6,271 nt of DNA from Pseudomonas sp. (GTDB taxonomy: Bacteria; Pseudomonadota; Gammaproteobacteria; Pseudomonadales; Pseudomonadaceae). The DNA lies in contig DQGF01000452.1 in the NCBI GenBank assembly GCA_003525045.1, positions 1 through 6,271 on the forward strand. The letters run 5' to 3'. A program made the translations under genes and the position numbers. Below are positions 1-6,251 of this stretch, one piece after another. The notes beneath the pieces were generated by a model, which saw only the letters and a list, made by a program, of their open reading frames with translations, did not search any database and was not told the DNA's origin. Numbering within the stretch: position 1 is the first letter of the stretch; every line of letters starts with the position of its first letter.

Positions 1-21
1 AGGCTTGCCCGCGAAGAGGCC
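1..21. repeat. REP palindrome, right-hand part only
   Basis: The first 21 bases are the exact reverse complement of 6129-6149, and bases 1-17 match 6186-6202 directly with one mismatch. They are therefore the end of a REP element of the same subtype as the pair near the other end of the window. The core GCTTGCCCGCGAAGAGGCC is typical of extragenic palindromes in P. putida and P. fluorescens. The other half lies outside the window. Its position just upstream of the USG-like gene suggests the gap between that gene and whatever precedes it also carries a REP or REPIN. The family assignment rests on remembered consensus, while the internal match is seen directly. Confidence 0.85.
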
Positions 22-112
22 GGAACTGCCAACGCAAATCCCCGGCAGAAATTGCCTGCACGCCACCCACCCGGTAAAGTGCCGCTCCCCCCGTTTCGCC
101 AGAGGTAAAACC

Positions 113-1123
113 ATGAGCCAGTCCTTTGATATTGCCGTGATCGGCGCCACCGGTACTGTCGGCGAAACGCTCGTGCAGATTCTCGAAGAGCGGGATTTCC
201 CTGTCGGCAACCTGCACCTGCTGGCCAGCAGTGAATCAGCCGGGCATTCGGTGCCGTTTCGCGGCAAGAACGTGCGGGTTCGGGAAGTCGATGAATTCGA
301 CTTCAGCAAGGTCCAACTGGTGTTCTTCGCCGCCGGCCCGGCGGTGACCCTGAGTTTCGCCTCGCGCGCCACCGCCGCCGGGTGCTCGCTGATCGACCTG
401 TCCGGCGCCTTGCCGGCCGATCAGGCGCCGCAAGTGGTGCCGGAAGCCAATGCACAGGTGCTGGCCGGTTTGAAAAAGCCCTTTCAGGTCAGCAGCCCAA
501 GCCCGTCGGCCACCACGCTGGCCGTGGTGCTGGCGCCGTTGCTCGGCTTGCTCGACCTGCAACGCATCCACCTGACCGCTGCCCTGGCGGTTTCTGCCCA
601 GGGTCGCGAAGCCGTGACCGAGCTGGCCCGGCAAACCGCCGAGCTGCTCAACGTGCGCCCGTTGGAGCCGACCTTTTTCGATCGGCAGATGGCCTTCAAC
701 CTGTTGGCGCAAGTCGGCAAGCCGGATGAGCAGGGCCATACCCTGTTGGAAAAACGCCTGGTGCGCGAACTGCGCCAGGTCATGGCCCTGCCTTTATTGA
801 AGATTTCCGTCACTTGCATTCAAGCCCCGGTGTTTTTTGGCGATAGCTTTAGTGTGACCTTGCAGTCCGCGAGCGACATCGACCTGGCGAAAGTCAATGC
901 GGCCCTGGAAGACGCCCCGGGTATCGAACTGGTGGAAGCCGGCGATTATCCGACGCCGGTCGGCGATGCGGTCGGGCAGGACGTGGTCTACGTTGGTCGG
1001 GTTCGCAATGGAATCGACGACCTGTCGGAACTAAATGTGTGGCTGACGTCAGATAACGTGCGCAAAGGCGCGGCGCTCAATGCTGTGCAGGTGGCTGAAT
1101 TGTTGATAAAACACCTTGTGTAA
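113..1123 (+). CDS. usg: USG-1-like protein, catalytically degenerate paralogue of aspartate-semialdehyde dehydrogenase
   Basis: A 336-residue protein with the two-domain Asd fold. The N-terminal Rossmann motif GATGTVG (residues 11-17) is intact, as are family blocks such as FFAAGPAVT (71-79) and the C-terminal DNVRKGAALNAVQVAELL. True Asd reduces aspartyl phosphate in lysine, threonine and methionine synthesis and needs a Cys in an NPNCST-type motif plus an Arg and a His in an RVPV..GHS-type motif. Here the Cys region reads SSPSPSATTL (127-136) with no Cys, and the second motif reads QAPVFFGDS (237-245), so Arg has become Gln237 and His has become Asp244. E. coli Usg also lacks the Cys and Arg, which supports this name over asd. 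The role is unknown; Asd activity is unlikely. The start at 113 has AGAGG at 101-105 and matches the family N-terminus MSQSFDIAVIG. An in-frame extension to base 5 would translate the REP and is rejected. In P. aeruginosa the homologue also sits next to fimV. Confidence 0.92.
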   Translation: MSQSFDIAVIGATGTVGETLVQILEERDFPVGNLHLLASSESAGHSVPFRGKNVRVREVDEFDFSKVQLVFFAAGPAVTLSFASRATAAGCSLIDLSGALPADQAPQVVPEANAQVLAGLKKPFQVSSPSPSATTLAVVLAPLLGLLDLQRIHLTAALAVSAQGREAVTELARQTAELLNVRPLEPTFFDRQMAFNLLAQVGKPDEQGHTLLEKRLVRELRQVMALPLLKISVTCIQAPVFFGDSFSVTLQSASDIDLAKVNAALEDAPGIELVEAGDYPTPVGDAVGQDVVYVGRVRNGIDDLSELNVWLTSDNVRKGAALNAVQVAELLIKHLV

Positions 1124-1142
1124 AAGATACTTGGCAACAATT

Positions 1143-1171
1143 TTTCCAACGGTTCCAGCCAACGCTATGCT
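1143..1171 (+). promoter_or_regulatory. Possible sigma-70 promoter for fimV
   Basis: TTTCCA (1143-1148) and TATGCT (1166-1171) each match the sigma-70 consensus at 4 of 6 positions and are 17 bases apart, the preferred spacing. They lie at the start of the 208-base gap between usg and fimV. If used, transcription would begin near 1178 and give a leader of about 150 bases containing the stem-loop at 1233-1261. The match is modest and could be chance, and no intrinsic terminator is visible after usg, so fimV may also receive read-through. Confidence 0.25.
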
Positions 1172-1232
1172 TGGTCCGGACTGCTGAAGGCGAGCCACCC
1201 TCCGGGGCTTCCCTGAGCATGAATGAAACGAT

Positions 1233-1261
1233 CGCGCGCGACGACTCCTCGTCGCCGCGCG
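1233..1261 (+). promoter_or_regulatory. Strong stem-loop in the fimV leader
   Basis: GCGACGA (1238-1244) pairs perfectly with TCGTCGC (1249-1255) around the four-base loop CTCC. After a single bulged C (1256) the stem continues for five more G-C pairs (1233-1237 with 1257-1261). There is no T-run after it, so it is not an ordinary intrinsic terminator. It lies about 70 bases before the fimV start and within a possible 22-codon upstream reading frame (1219-1287). It may affect mRNA stability or bind a regulator, but no known riboswitch or leader class is recognised. Confidence 0.45.
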
Positions 1262-1331
1262 CAATGCCTTACGGCAGCGACTATTAACACCTTCTCGCTG
1301 GCCGAGGAATGTTCAAACAAAGGAAGAGGCT

Positions 1332-3995
1332 ATGGTTCAAGTTCGCAAACTGGTGTTAGCAATAGCGGCCGCCTCGGCGCTGTCCTCCGGTATGGCGCAG
1401 GCACTCGGGCTCGGGGAACTGACCCTGAAATCGACGCTGGACCAGCCGCTGGTGGCGGAAATCGAATTGCTCGACGTCAAGGAACTCACCGCTGCCGAAG
1501 TGGTGCCCAGCCTGGCTTCGCCGGAAGATTTCGCCAAGGCTGGTGTCGATCGCCAGGCGTTTCTCAACGACCTGAGCTTTACCCCTGTGCTCAACCCCAG
1601 TGGTAAAAGCATCCTGCGTGTGACGTCCAGCAAACCTCTGTCCGAACCGATGGTGAAGTTCCTGGTTCAGGTCATGTGGCCCAACGGTCGTCTGCTGCGC
1701 GATTACAGCGTGCTGCTCGATCCGTCCAAATTCTCGCCGCAGACCGCTGATGCGGCTGCGCAGCCGGCACCGACGCAAACCGCCACCGCCCCGGTGACCG
1801 GTGCCACCCAGCCGACCCAATACACCACCACGCCACGCGATACCCTGTGGGAAATCGCCGCGAAGGCGCGTAATGGCGGCTCGGTCCAGCAAACCATGCT
1901 GGCCATCCAGGCGCTGAATCCGGATGCCTTTATCGACGGCAACATCAACCGACTGAAAGCCGGTCAGGTGCTGCGTCTGCCGGATCAGGCTCAGAGCAGC
2001 AACCTGCCGCAGCACAAAGCCATTGCCGAAGTGGCCGCGCAGAACACGGCGTGGCGTCAGGGCCGGCGCTATGTGCCGAAGACCGGAGCAGGGCAGCAGC
2101 AACTCGATGCCACCAAGCGTCCGCGTGGCGAAGGCACTGCTGCGCAAGCCGCCGGGGACAATTTGAGCCTGGTGTCTGCCGAGTCCGGGAAGGCGGGTGG
2201 CAAAGGTGCCGCAGGCGACGCCAAGGCCTTGAACAACAAGCTGGCCGTCACTCGGGAGAGTCTCGACACCACCCGTCGTGACAACGAGGAACTGAAAAGC
2301 CGCATGACCGATCTGCAAAGTCAGCTGGACAAGCTGCAGCGCCTGATCGAACTGAAGAACAATCAACTGGCCAAGTTGCAGGCCGAAGGCGCCGCGGATG
2401 CGAACGCTGCTGCACCAGTGACTCCGGCGATATCCGCCGAACTGGCGGCCAACCCTGGGACAGCGCCTGCGGACGTGGCTGCGGCAACACCTGCGCCTGC
2501 ATCCGAGGCAACGCCGGCGGCAACCGAGGCAACCCCGGCACTGGCCGAGACGCCAGTCGAGCCCGCGCCGGCAGCGTCCGACGAGCGGAAATTCAACGAG
2601 CTGCTGACCAATCCGGTGCTGCTGGGGCTGGTGGGTGGCGGGGCTGTGGTGGTGCTGCTGTTGCTGCTGTTGCTGGCTCGTCGCCGCAAAGCCCAGCAAG
2701 AAGCCGAGAAACACGTGCGCATGGCCCGGGCCTTGGCCGAAGAGCAGGAACACCCTGCCGAACACGATCTGTTGGAAAACAGCTTCGAAGGCCTGGAAGT
2801 GCCGCCGCCGAGCGTGAAGCTCGCCACCGCGCCAGCTCCTGCTCCTGCTCCTGTGCCAGCTCCAGCGCCAGCACCCGCTCCGGTGGTTGCTCCGGTGGTT
2901 GCTCCAATAGTGGTAACGCCGCCGATTGCCGCGCCACTGGTATCGCCCGCTGTAGATCGCCACGATGACGACGTACTGCGCAAGGCGCATACGCATCTGG
3001 CCGCCGGTCGCTTGAATCAGGCGGCCGCACTGCTCGAAGACAGCCTCAAGCATGAACCGCAACGCAGTGACCTGCGCCTGAAGCTGATGGAAGTCTACGG
3101 CCAGCAAGGCAACCGTAATGCGTTTGTCGCCCAGGAACGCCAACTGGTGGCCAACGGCGAAAACTTTACCCGGGTCGAACAGCTGAAAAGCCGCTTCCCG
3201 GCCATGGCCCTCGCGGCCGCCGGTGGTATCGTCGCTGCCGCCATCACTGCCGAGCTGGACGCGCAATACGTCAGGGATTTGCTGCTGGACGAACCGCAGG
3301 CGCCAGCAGTGCCCGATGACTTCGACAGCGCCTTCGATCTGAGTCTGGATGATCTGGAAAGCCCTGCTGCGGCAGCGGTTGAACCCGCGCCGGAGGCTGT
3401 GGCCGAACTGGACGACTTCCCACTGGACGACGACTTGAGCTTCGATTCGGTGTTGCAGCAGCAGACCGAAGTCAGGGAAAACCTCGACGACCTGTCGGAC
3501 TTCGATCTGGACATGGACCTCGGTGGCCATCCAACGCCTGCGATCCTGGCCGAAGACGATTTCCTGTTGAGCCTGGATGAGGACGTCAAGGACGCGCCTG
3601 CTGCGCCAGCGCCGGCTGTTGCGCAAACAGCCCAGGACGATCTGGAGTTGCCGGACGACTTCGACCTGTCGCTGGCCGATGAAATGGACACCCCTGCGGC
3701 TCCGAACGCCGTCGGGGCCGAACCGGAAGATCTCAACGACGAGCTGGATCGTCTGTCGCAGAGCCTTGGCGAGCCGACCTTCACCGCGGAAGATGCCTTG
3801 GCCTCTGCAGCTGACGAGCCGGAATTCGACTTCCTCTCCGGCGCCGACGAAGTCGCCACCAAGCTCGATCTGGCCCAGGCCTACATCGACATGGGCGACG
3901 CCGATGGCGCACGGGACATCCTCAATGAGGTGGTGACCGAGGGTGACACAGGCCAGAAGGATGAAGCCAAGGAGCTGCTTTCGCGCCTGGCTTGA
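1332..3995 (+). CDS. fimV: FimV, polar inner-membrane hub protein with peptidoglycan-binding LysM
   Basis: An 887-residue protein with the full FimV layout. Residues 1-24 are a signal peptide ending AQA, followed by the family motif LGLGELTLKSTLDQPL. A LysM peptidoglycan-binding domain (about 163-217, with TPRDTLWEIAAKA and LKAGQVLRLP) is followed by a coiled coil (about 299-353), a Pro/Ala/Thr-rich linker and one membrane helix (about 428-449, a Leu run then ARRRK). The cytoplasmic part has a Pro-Ala linker (499-540), a TPR-like helical unit (545-609), an Ala-rich segment (624-641), five acidic DDF..LSL repeats (661-786) and the conserved C-terminal domain (about 835-887, TKLDLAQAYIDMGDADGARDI). 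In P. aeruginosa FimV supports PilQ assembly, type IV pili, twitching and cAMP production through a cytoplasmic partner network; the same role is inferred here. The P. aeruginosa protein is similar in length (about 920). The start has AGGAAGAGG at 1321-1329. It ends TGA, followed by a strong terminator. Confidence 0.97.
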   Translation: MVQVRKLVLAIAAASALSSGMAQALGLGELTLKSTLDQPLVAEIELLDVKELTAAEVVPSLASPEDFAKAGVDRQAFLNDLSFTPVLNPSGKSILRVTSSKPLSEPMVKFLVQVMWPNGRLLRDYSVLLDPSKFSPQTADAAAQPAPTQTATAPVTGATQPTQYTTTPRDTLWEIAAKARNGGSVQQTMLAIQALNPDAFIDGNINRLKAGQVLRLPDQAQSSNLPQHKAIAEVAAQNTAWRQGRRYVPKTGAGQQQLDATKRPRGEGTAAQAAGDNLSLVSAESGKAGGKGAAGDAKALNNKLAVTRESLDTTRRDNEELKSRMTDLQSQLDKLQRLIELKNNQLAKLQAEGAADANAAAPVTPAISAELAANPGTAPADVAAATPAPASEATPAATEATPALAETPVEPAPAASDERKFNELLTNPVLLGLVGGGAVVVLLLLLLLARRRKAQQEAEKHVRMARALAEEQEHPAEHDLLENSFEGLEVPPPSVKLATAPAPAPAPVPAPAPAPAPVVAPVVAPIVVTPPIAAPLVSPAVDRHDDDVLRKAHTHLAAGRLNQAAALLEDSLKHEPQRSDLRLKLMEVYGQQGNRNAFVAQERQLVANGENFTRVEQLKSRFPAMALAAAGGIVAAAITAELDAQYVRDLLLDEPQAPAVPDDFDSAFDLSLDDLESPAAAAVEPAPEAVAELDDFPLDDDLSFDSVLQQQTEVRENLDDLSDFDLDMDLGGHPTPAILAEDDFLLSLDEDVKDAPAAPAPAVAQTAQDDLELPDDFDLSLADEMDTPAAPNAVGAEPEDLNDELDRLSQSLGEPTFTAEDALASAADEPEFDFLSGADEVATKLDLAQAYIDMGDADGARDILNEVVTEGDTGQKDEAKELLSRLA
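2878..2905 (+). repeat. 12-bp perfect tandem repeat inside fimV
   Basis: CTCCGGTGGTTG occurs twice in direct succession (2878-2889, 2890-2901) followed by a further CTCC. It encodes APVV-APVV-AP in the Pro-Ala linker between the membrane helix and the TPR. Because the unit is a multiple of three, copy changes would lengthen or shorten the linker without breaking the frame. The preceding bases (about 2834-2877) are an imperfect Ala-Pro repeat of six-base units. Confidence 0.85.
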
Positions 3996-4015
3996 TTGAT
4001 CGGTAAGGCTTGAAC

Positions 4016-4045
4016 AAAACGGCAGCCCATTGGGGCTGCCGTTTT
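4016..4045 (+). terminator. Intrinsic terminator after fimV
   Basis: A 13-bp perfect stem, AAAACGGCAGCCC (4016-4028) with GGGCTGCCGTTTT (4033-4045) around the loop ATTG, continues into a T-rich tail. It begins 21 bases after the fimV stop codon. The A-tract on the left arm makes it potentially active in both directions. It separates fimV transcription from the downstream antiporter. Confidence 0.93.
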
Positions 4046-4081
4046 TGTTTATGGCTTGGGTGCGATGGTGTCTGTTCAATC

Positions 4082-4180
4082 GCCTTCGCGAGCAAGCCCG
4101 CTCCCACATTGGAGCTTCAGTGGGCACAGCATCTGTATACAGCGATGATCCAGTGTGGGAGCGGGCTTGCTCGCGAAGGC
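4082..4180. repeat. REPIN-type inverted pair of REP palindromes
   Basis: Two arms of 32 bases face each other: 4082-4113 and 4149-4180, complementary except for one position (T4109 against G4153, which is still a wobble pair in RNA). The outermost 27 bases of each arm match perfectly. Each arm carries the imperfect palindromic REP core GCGAGCAAGCCCGC or its complement. The 35-base spacer holds a perfect 10-base palindrome, CTGTATACAG (4133-4142), near the hairpin tip. Two REPs in inverted orientation around a short spacer is the REPIN form, which in Pseudomonas is thought to be mobilised in trans by a RAYT transposase. None is present here. Most of the 312-base gap between fimV and the antiporter is this element plus the terminator; the remaining 4181-4307 shows no clear promoter, only a short CCCTCCCACAG (4229-4239) resembling part of a degenerate REP. 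Confidence 0.9.
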
Positions 4181-4307
4181 GGAGGATCAGGCGACAGCCT
4201 TCGCAATTGCCAGACCCCTTTCGCATGCCCCCTCCCACAGTAGATCTTCCGGGAGCTCAGCCTTTATCCTTGTCGCCCCCGCCGTACCGCATCCGTTGGA
4301 GTTCGCC

Positions 4308-6116
4308 ATGCCCCATGAAGGCAACCTGTTGCAAGCCGCTGTCGTGTTCCTGTTCGCGGCGGTGCTCACCGTGCCCCTGGCCAAGCGCCTGCAATTGGGG
4401 GCGGTGCTGGGTTATCTGTTTGCCGGCGTCATCATCGGGCCGTCGGTACTGGGTTTGATCGGCAATCCGCAAAGCGTCAGCCACATTTCCGAACTCGGTG
4501 TGGTGTTGCTGCTGTTCATCATAGGCCTGGAACTGTCGCCGCGACGTTTGTGGGTGATGCGCAAATCGGTGTTCGGCGTCGGTCTGGCGCAGGTGCTGCT
4601 GACGGGTTCGGTGATTGGCGTTTTCGCCCTGTTCGTTTTCGGGCAATCGTTGAACAGCGCCATCGTACTGGGGCTCGGTCTGGCACTGTCCTCCACCGCG
4701 TTCGGGCTGCAGAGCCTGGCTGAACGCAAGGAATTGACCAGTCCCCACGGGCGGCTGGCGTTCGCGATTCTGCTGTTCCAGGACATCGCGGCGATCCCGC
4801 TGATCGCCATGGTGCCGCTGCTGGCGGGCGGTGATCACACCACCGCGGCGGCTGAAGACTTGAATCATGGCTTGCGGGTGCTGGGGAGCATCGCGGTGGT
4901 GGTGATCGGCGGACGCTATCTGCTGCGGCCGGTGTTCCGGGTGGTGGCCAAGACCGGTTTGCCGGAGGTCTCTACTGCCACCGCATTGCTGGTAGTGATC
5001 GGCACGGCGTGGCTGATGGACCTGGTCGGCGTATCGATGGCCCTCGGCGCTTTCCTGGCCGGACTGCTGCTGGCGGACTCCGAATACCGCCACGAACTGG
5101 AAGCGCAGATCGAGCCGTTCAAAGGCTTGCTGCTGGGGCTGTTTTTCATCAGCGTCGGCATGGGTGCCAACCTGAGTCTGCTGCTCAGCGCACCGATTGT
5201 GGTGCTGGGCCTGACCCTGCTGCTGATTGCCATCAAACTGCCGCTGCTGTTTATCGTCGGCCGGTTGGCCGGTGGCCTGGGCAAGGTCAGCGCGATTCGT
5301 CTTGGCATCGTGCTGGCGGCCGGCGGTGAGTTTGCCTTTGTGGTGTTCAAGATCGGCCGCGATCAGGGCCTGTTCGAACCGCGGCTATACGACTTGCTGG
5401 TGCTGACGATCACCTTGTCCATGGCCGTCACGCCGTTGCTGTTGCTATTGTGCGCGCGACTGGTCAGCCCCAAGGTGCAACCGGTGGTGGTACCGGAGAA
5501 ATTCCGCGAGATCGATACCGACGCGCCGCGCGTGGTGATCGCCGGCATGGGCCGCATGGGGCAGATCGTGGCGCGGATCCTGCGGGCGCAGAACATCAAG
5601 TTCGTCGCCCTCGACACCTCGGTGGAAACCATCGAACTGTCGCGCAGCTTCGGCGGCGTGCCGGTGTTCTACGGTGACCCGATGCGCCCGGAAATCCTCA
5701 GCGCAGCCAAGGTCGAACAGGCGGAGTATTTCGTGATCGCCACCGATGATCCAGACACCAACATCAAGACCGCCGAACTGGTGCACAAACTCTATCCGCA
5801 CATGAAAATCATCGCCCGCGCCCGTAACCGTCAGCATGTGCATCGTTTGGTGGACATCGGCGCCGAGGCCATTCGTGAAACCTATTATTCGAGCCTGGAA
5901 ATGAGCCGCCGGACCCTGGTCGGGCTGGGGTTGAGCCAGGCGCAGGCGGACGCGCGGATCAAACGTTTCAAGCATCACGATGAACAGGTGCTGGAAGCCC
6001 AGCATGCGGTGTATGACGATGCGGCCAAGGTGCTGCAGACTGCGCAGGAAGCGCGAGCGGAACTGGCGCGGTTGTTTGAGTCGGATCAGTTGGAAGAGGA
6101 ATCGGCTAAAAATTGA
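4308..6116 (+). CDS. KefB/KefC-type monovalent cation:proton antiporter (CPA2) with RCK domain
   Basis: A 602-residue inner-membrane protein close in length and sequence to E. coli KefB and KefC (601 and 620). Residues 1-385 form a CPA2 antiporter domain of about 12 membrane segments, with LFQDIAAIPL (156-165) carrying the Gln158-Asp159 pair expected in the ion path, and EPFKGLLLGLFFISVGM (269-285). Residues 407-530 form an RCK/TrkA-N nucleotide-binding domain with GMGRMGQ (413-419) and Asp436 at the end of the second strand (KFVALD). The C-terminus (530-602) is helical and charged. It likely exchanges K+ or Na+ for H+, gated by a ligand at the RCK domain. The loop HALESDIE of E. coli KefB/KefC reads HELEAQIE here (262-269), so glutathione gating is uncertain, and no KefF/KefG-like gene is adjacent. 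The start at 4308 has GGAG at 4298-4301, six bases ahead, and fits the family N-terminus; the in-frame ATG at 4155 lies inside the REP and is rejected. A terminator upstream implies its own promoter. Confidence 0.94.
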   Translation: MPHEGNLLQAAVVFLFAAVLTVPLAKRLQLGAVLGYLFAGVIIGPSVLGLIGNPQSVSHISELGVVLLLFIIGLELSPRRLWVMRKSVFGVGLAQVLLTGSVIGVFALFVFGQSLNSAIVLGLGLALSSTAFGLQSLAERKELTSPHGRLAFAILLFQDIAAIPLIAMVPLLAGGDHTTAAAEDLNHGLRVLGSIAVVVIGGRYLLRPVFRVVAKTGLPEVSTATALLVVIGTAWLMDLVGVSMALGAFLAGLLLADSEYRHELEAQIEPFKGLLLGLFFISVGMGANLSLLLSAPIVVLGLTLLLIAIKLPLLFIVGRLAGGLGKVSAIRLGIVLAAGGEFAFVVFKIGRDQGLFEPRLYDLLVLTITLSMAVTPLLLLLCARLVSPKVQPVVVPEKFREIDTDAPRVVIAGMGRMGQIVARILRAQNIKFVALDTSVETIELSRSFGGVPVFYGDPMRPEILSAAKVEQAEYFVIATDDPDTNIKTAELVHKLYPHMKIIARARNRQHVHRLVDIGAEAIRETYYSSLEMSRRTLVGLGLSQAQADARIKRFKHHDEQVLEAQHAVYDDAAKVLQTAQEARAELARLFESDQLEEESAKN

Positions 6117-6128
6117 GGTGAATGTAAG

Positions 6129-6202
6129 GGCCTCTTCGCGGGCAAGCCTCGCTCCTACAGGAGTAGTCGTAAATCTGTAGGAGCGAGGCCTGCCCGCGAA
6201 GA
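6129..6202. repeat. Inverted REP pair after the antiporter
   Basis: Arms 6133-6160 and 6175-6202 are inverted copies of 28 bases with one mismatch (A6145 against G6190 in complement), separated by a 14-base spacer. The unit extends to 6129 with GGCCTCTTCGCGGGCAAGCC, which is shared in inverted orientation with bases 1-21. The arm ending CGCTCCTACAG differs from the upstream REPIN arms (CGCTCCCACA), so this is a different REP subtype, close to the 35-base P. putida consensus as I remember it. It starts 12 bases after the antiporter stop codon, with no T-run after it, so it may protect the mRNA 3' end or attenuate transcription rather than act as a classical terminator. Confidence 0.9.
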
Positions 6203-6251
6203 ACGATAACTCGGTGTGTCTGGATAAATAATATTTTCAAAGGAACCCAAA

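Noticed and set aside
5..112. In-frame N-terminal extension of the USG-like protein
   Set aside because: It would translate REP sequence, lacks a ribosome binding site, and is absent from the family N-terminus, which fits the start at 113.
624..738. Long alternative frames within the USG-like gene and likewise within the antiporter
   Set aside because: They are low-complexity Arg/Gly/Ala-rich shadows of confidently identified coding regions in high-GC DNA, without ribosome binding sites or domains.
1309..1359. A 16-codon frame (MFKQRKRLWFKFANWC) overlapping the fimV start
   Set aside because: Its GAGGA directly abuts the ATG, too close to serve as a ribosome binding site, and it runs out of frame into fimV. 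Chance is the simplest explanation.
3201..3254. Ala-rich hydrophobic stretch of FimV (residues 624-641) as a second membrane helix
   Set aside because: It is only weakly hydrophobic, followed directly by an acidic region, and would move the conserved C-terminal domain to the periplasm, against what is known of FimV topology.
4133..4142. CTGTATACAG as a possible LexA box
   Set aside because: LexA sites need CTG and CAG separated by about ten bases; here only four separate them. It is better seen as part of the REPIN spacer.
1356..4238. A 960-codon open frame on the minus strand covering nearly all of fimV
   Set aside because: It is antisense to a confidently identified gene, its product is Arg/Gln/Gly/His-rich without recognisable domains, and it translates through the terminator and the REPIN. 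Long stop-free antisense frames are common opposite high-GC genes.
4155..4307. In-frame N-terminal extension of the antiporter starting inside the REPIN
   Set aside because: The residues encode a REP read-through. The ATG at 4308 has GGAG upstream and gives the usual KefB/KefC N-terminus.
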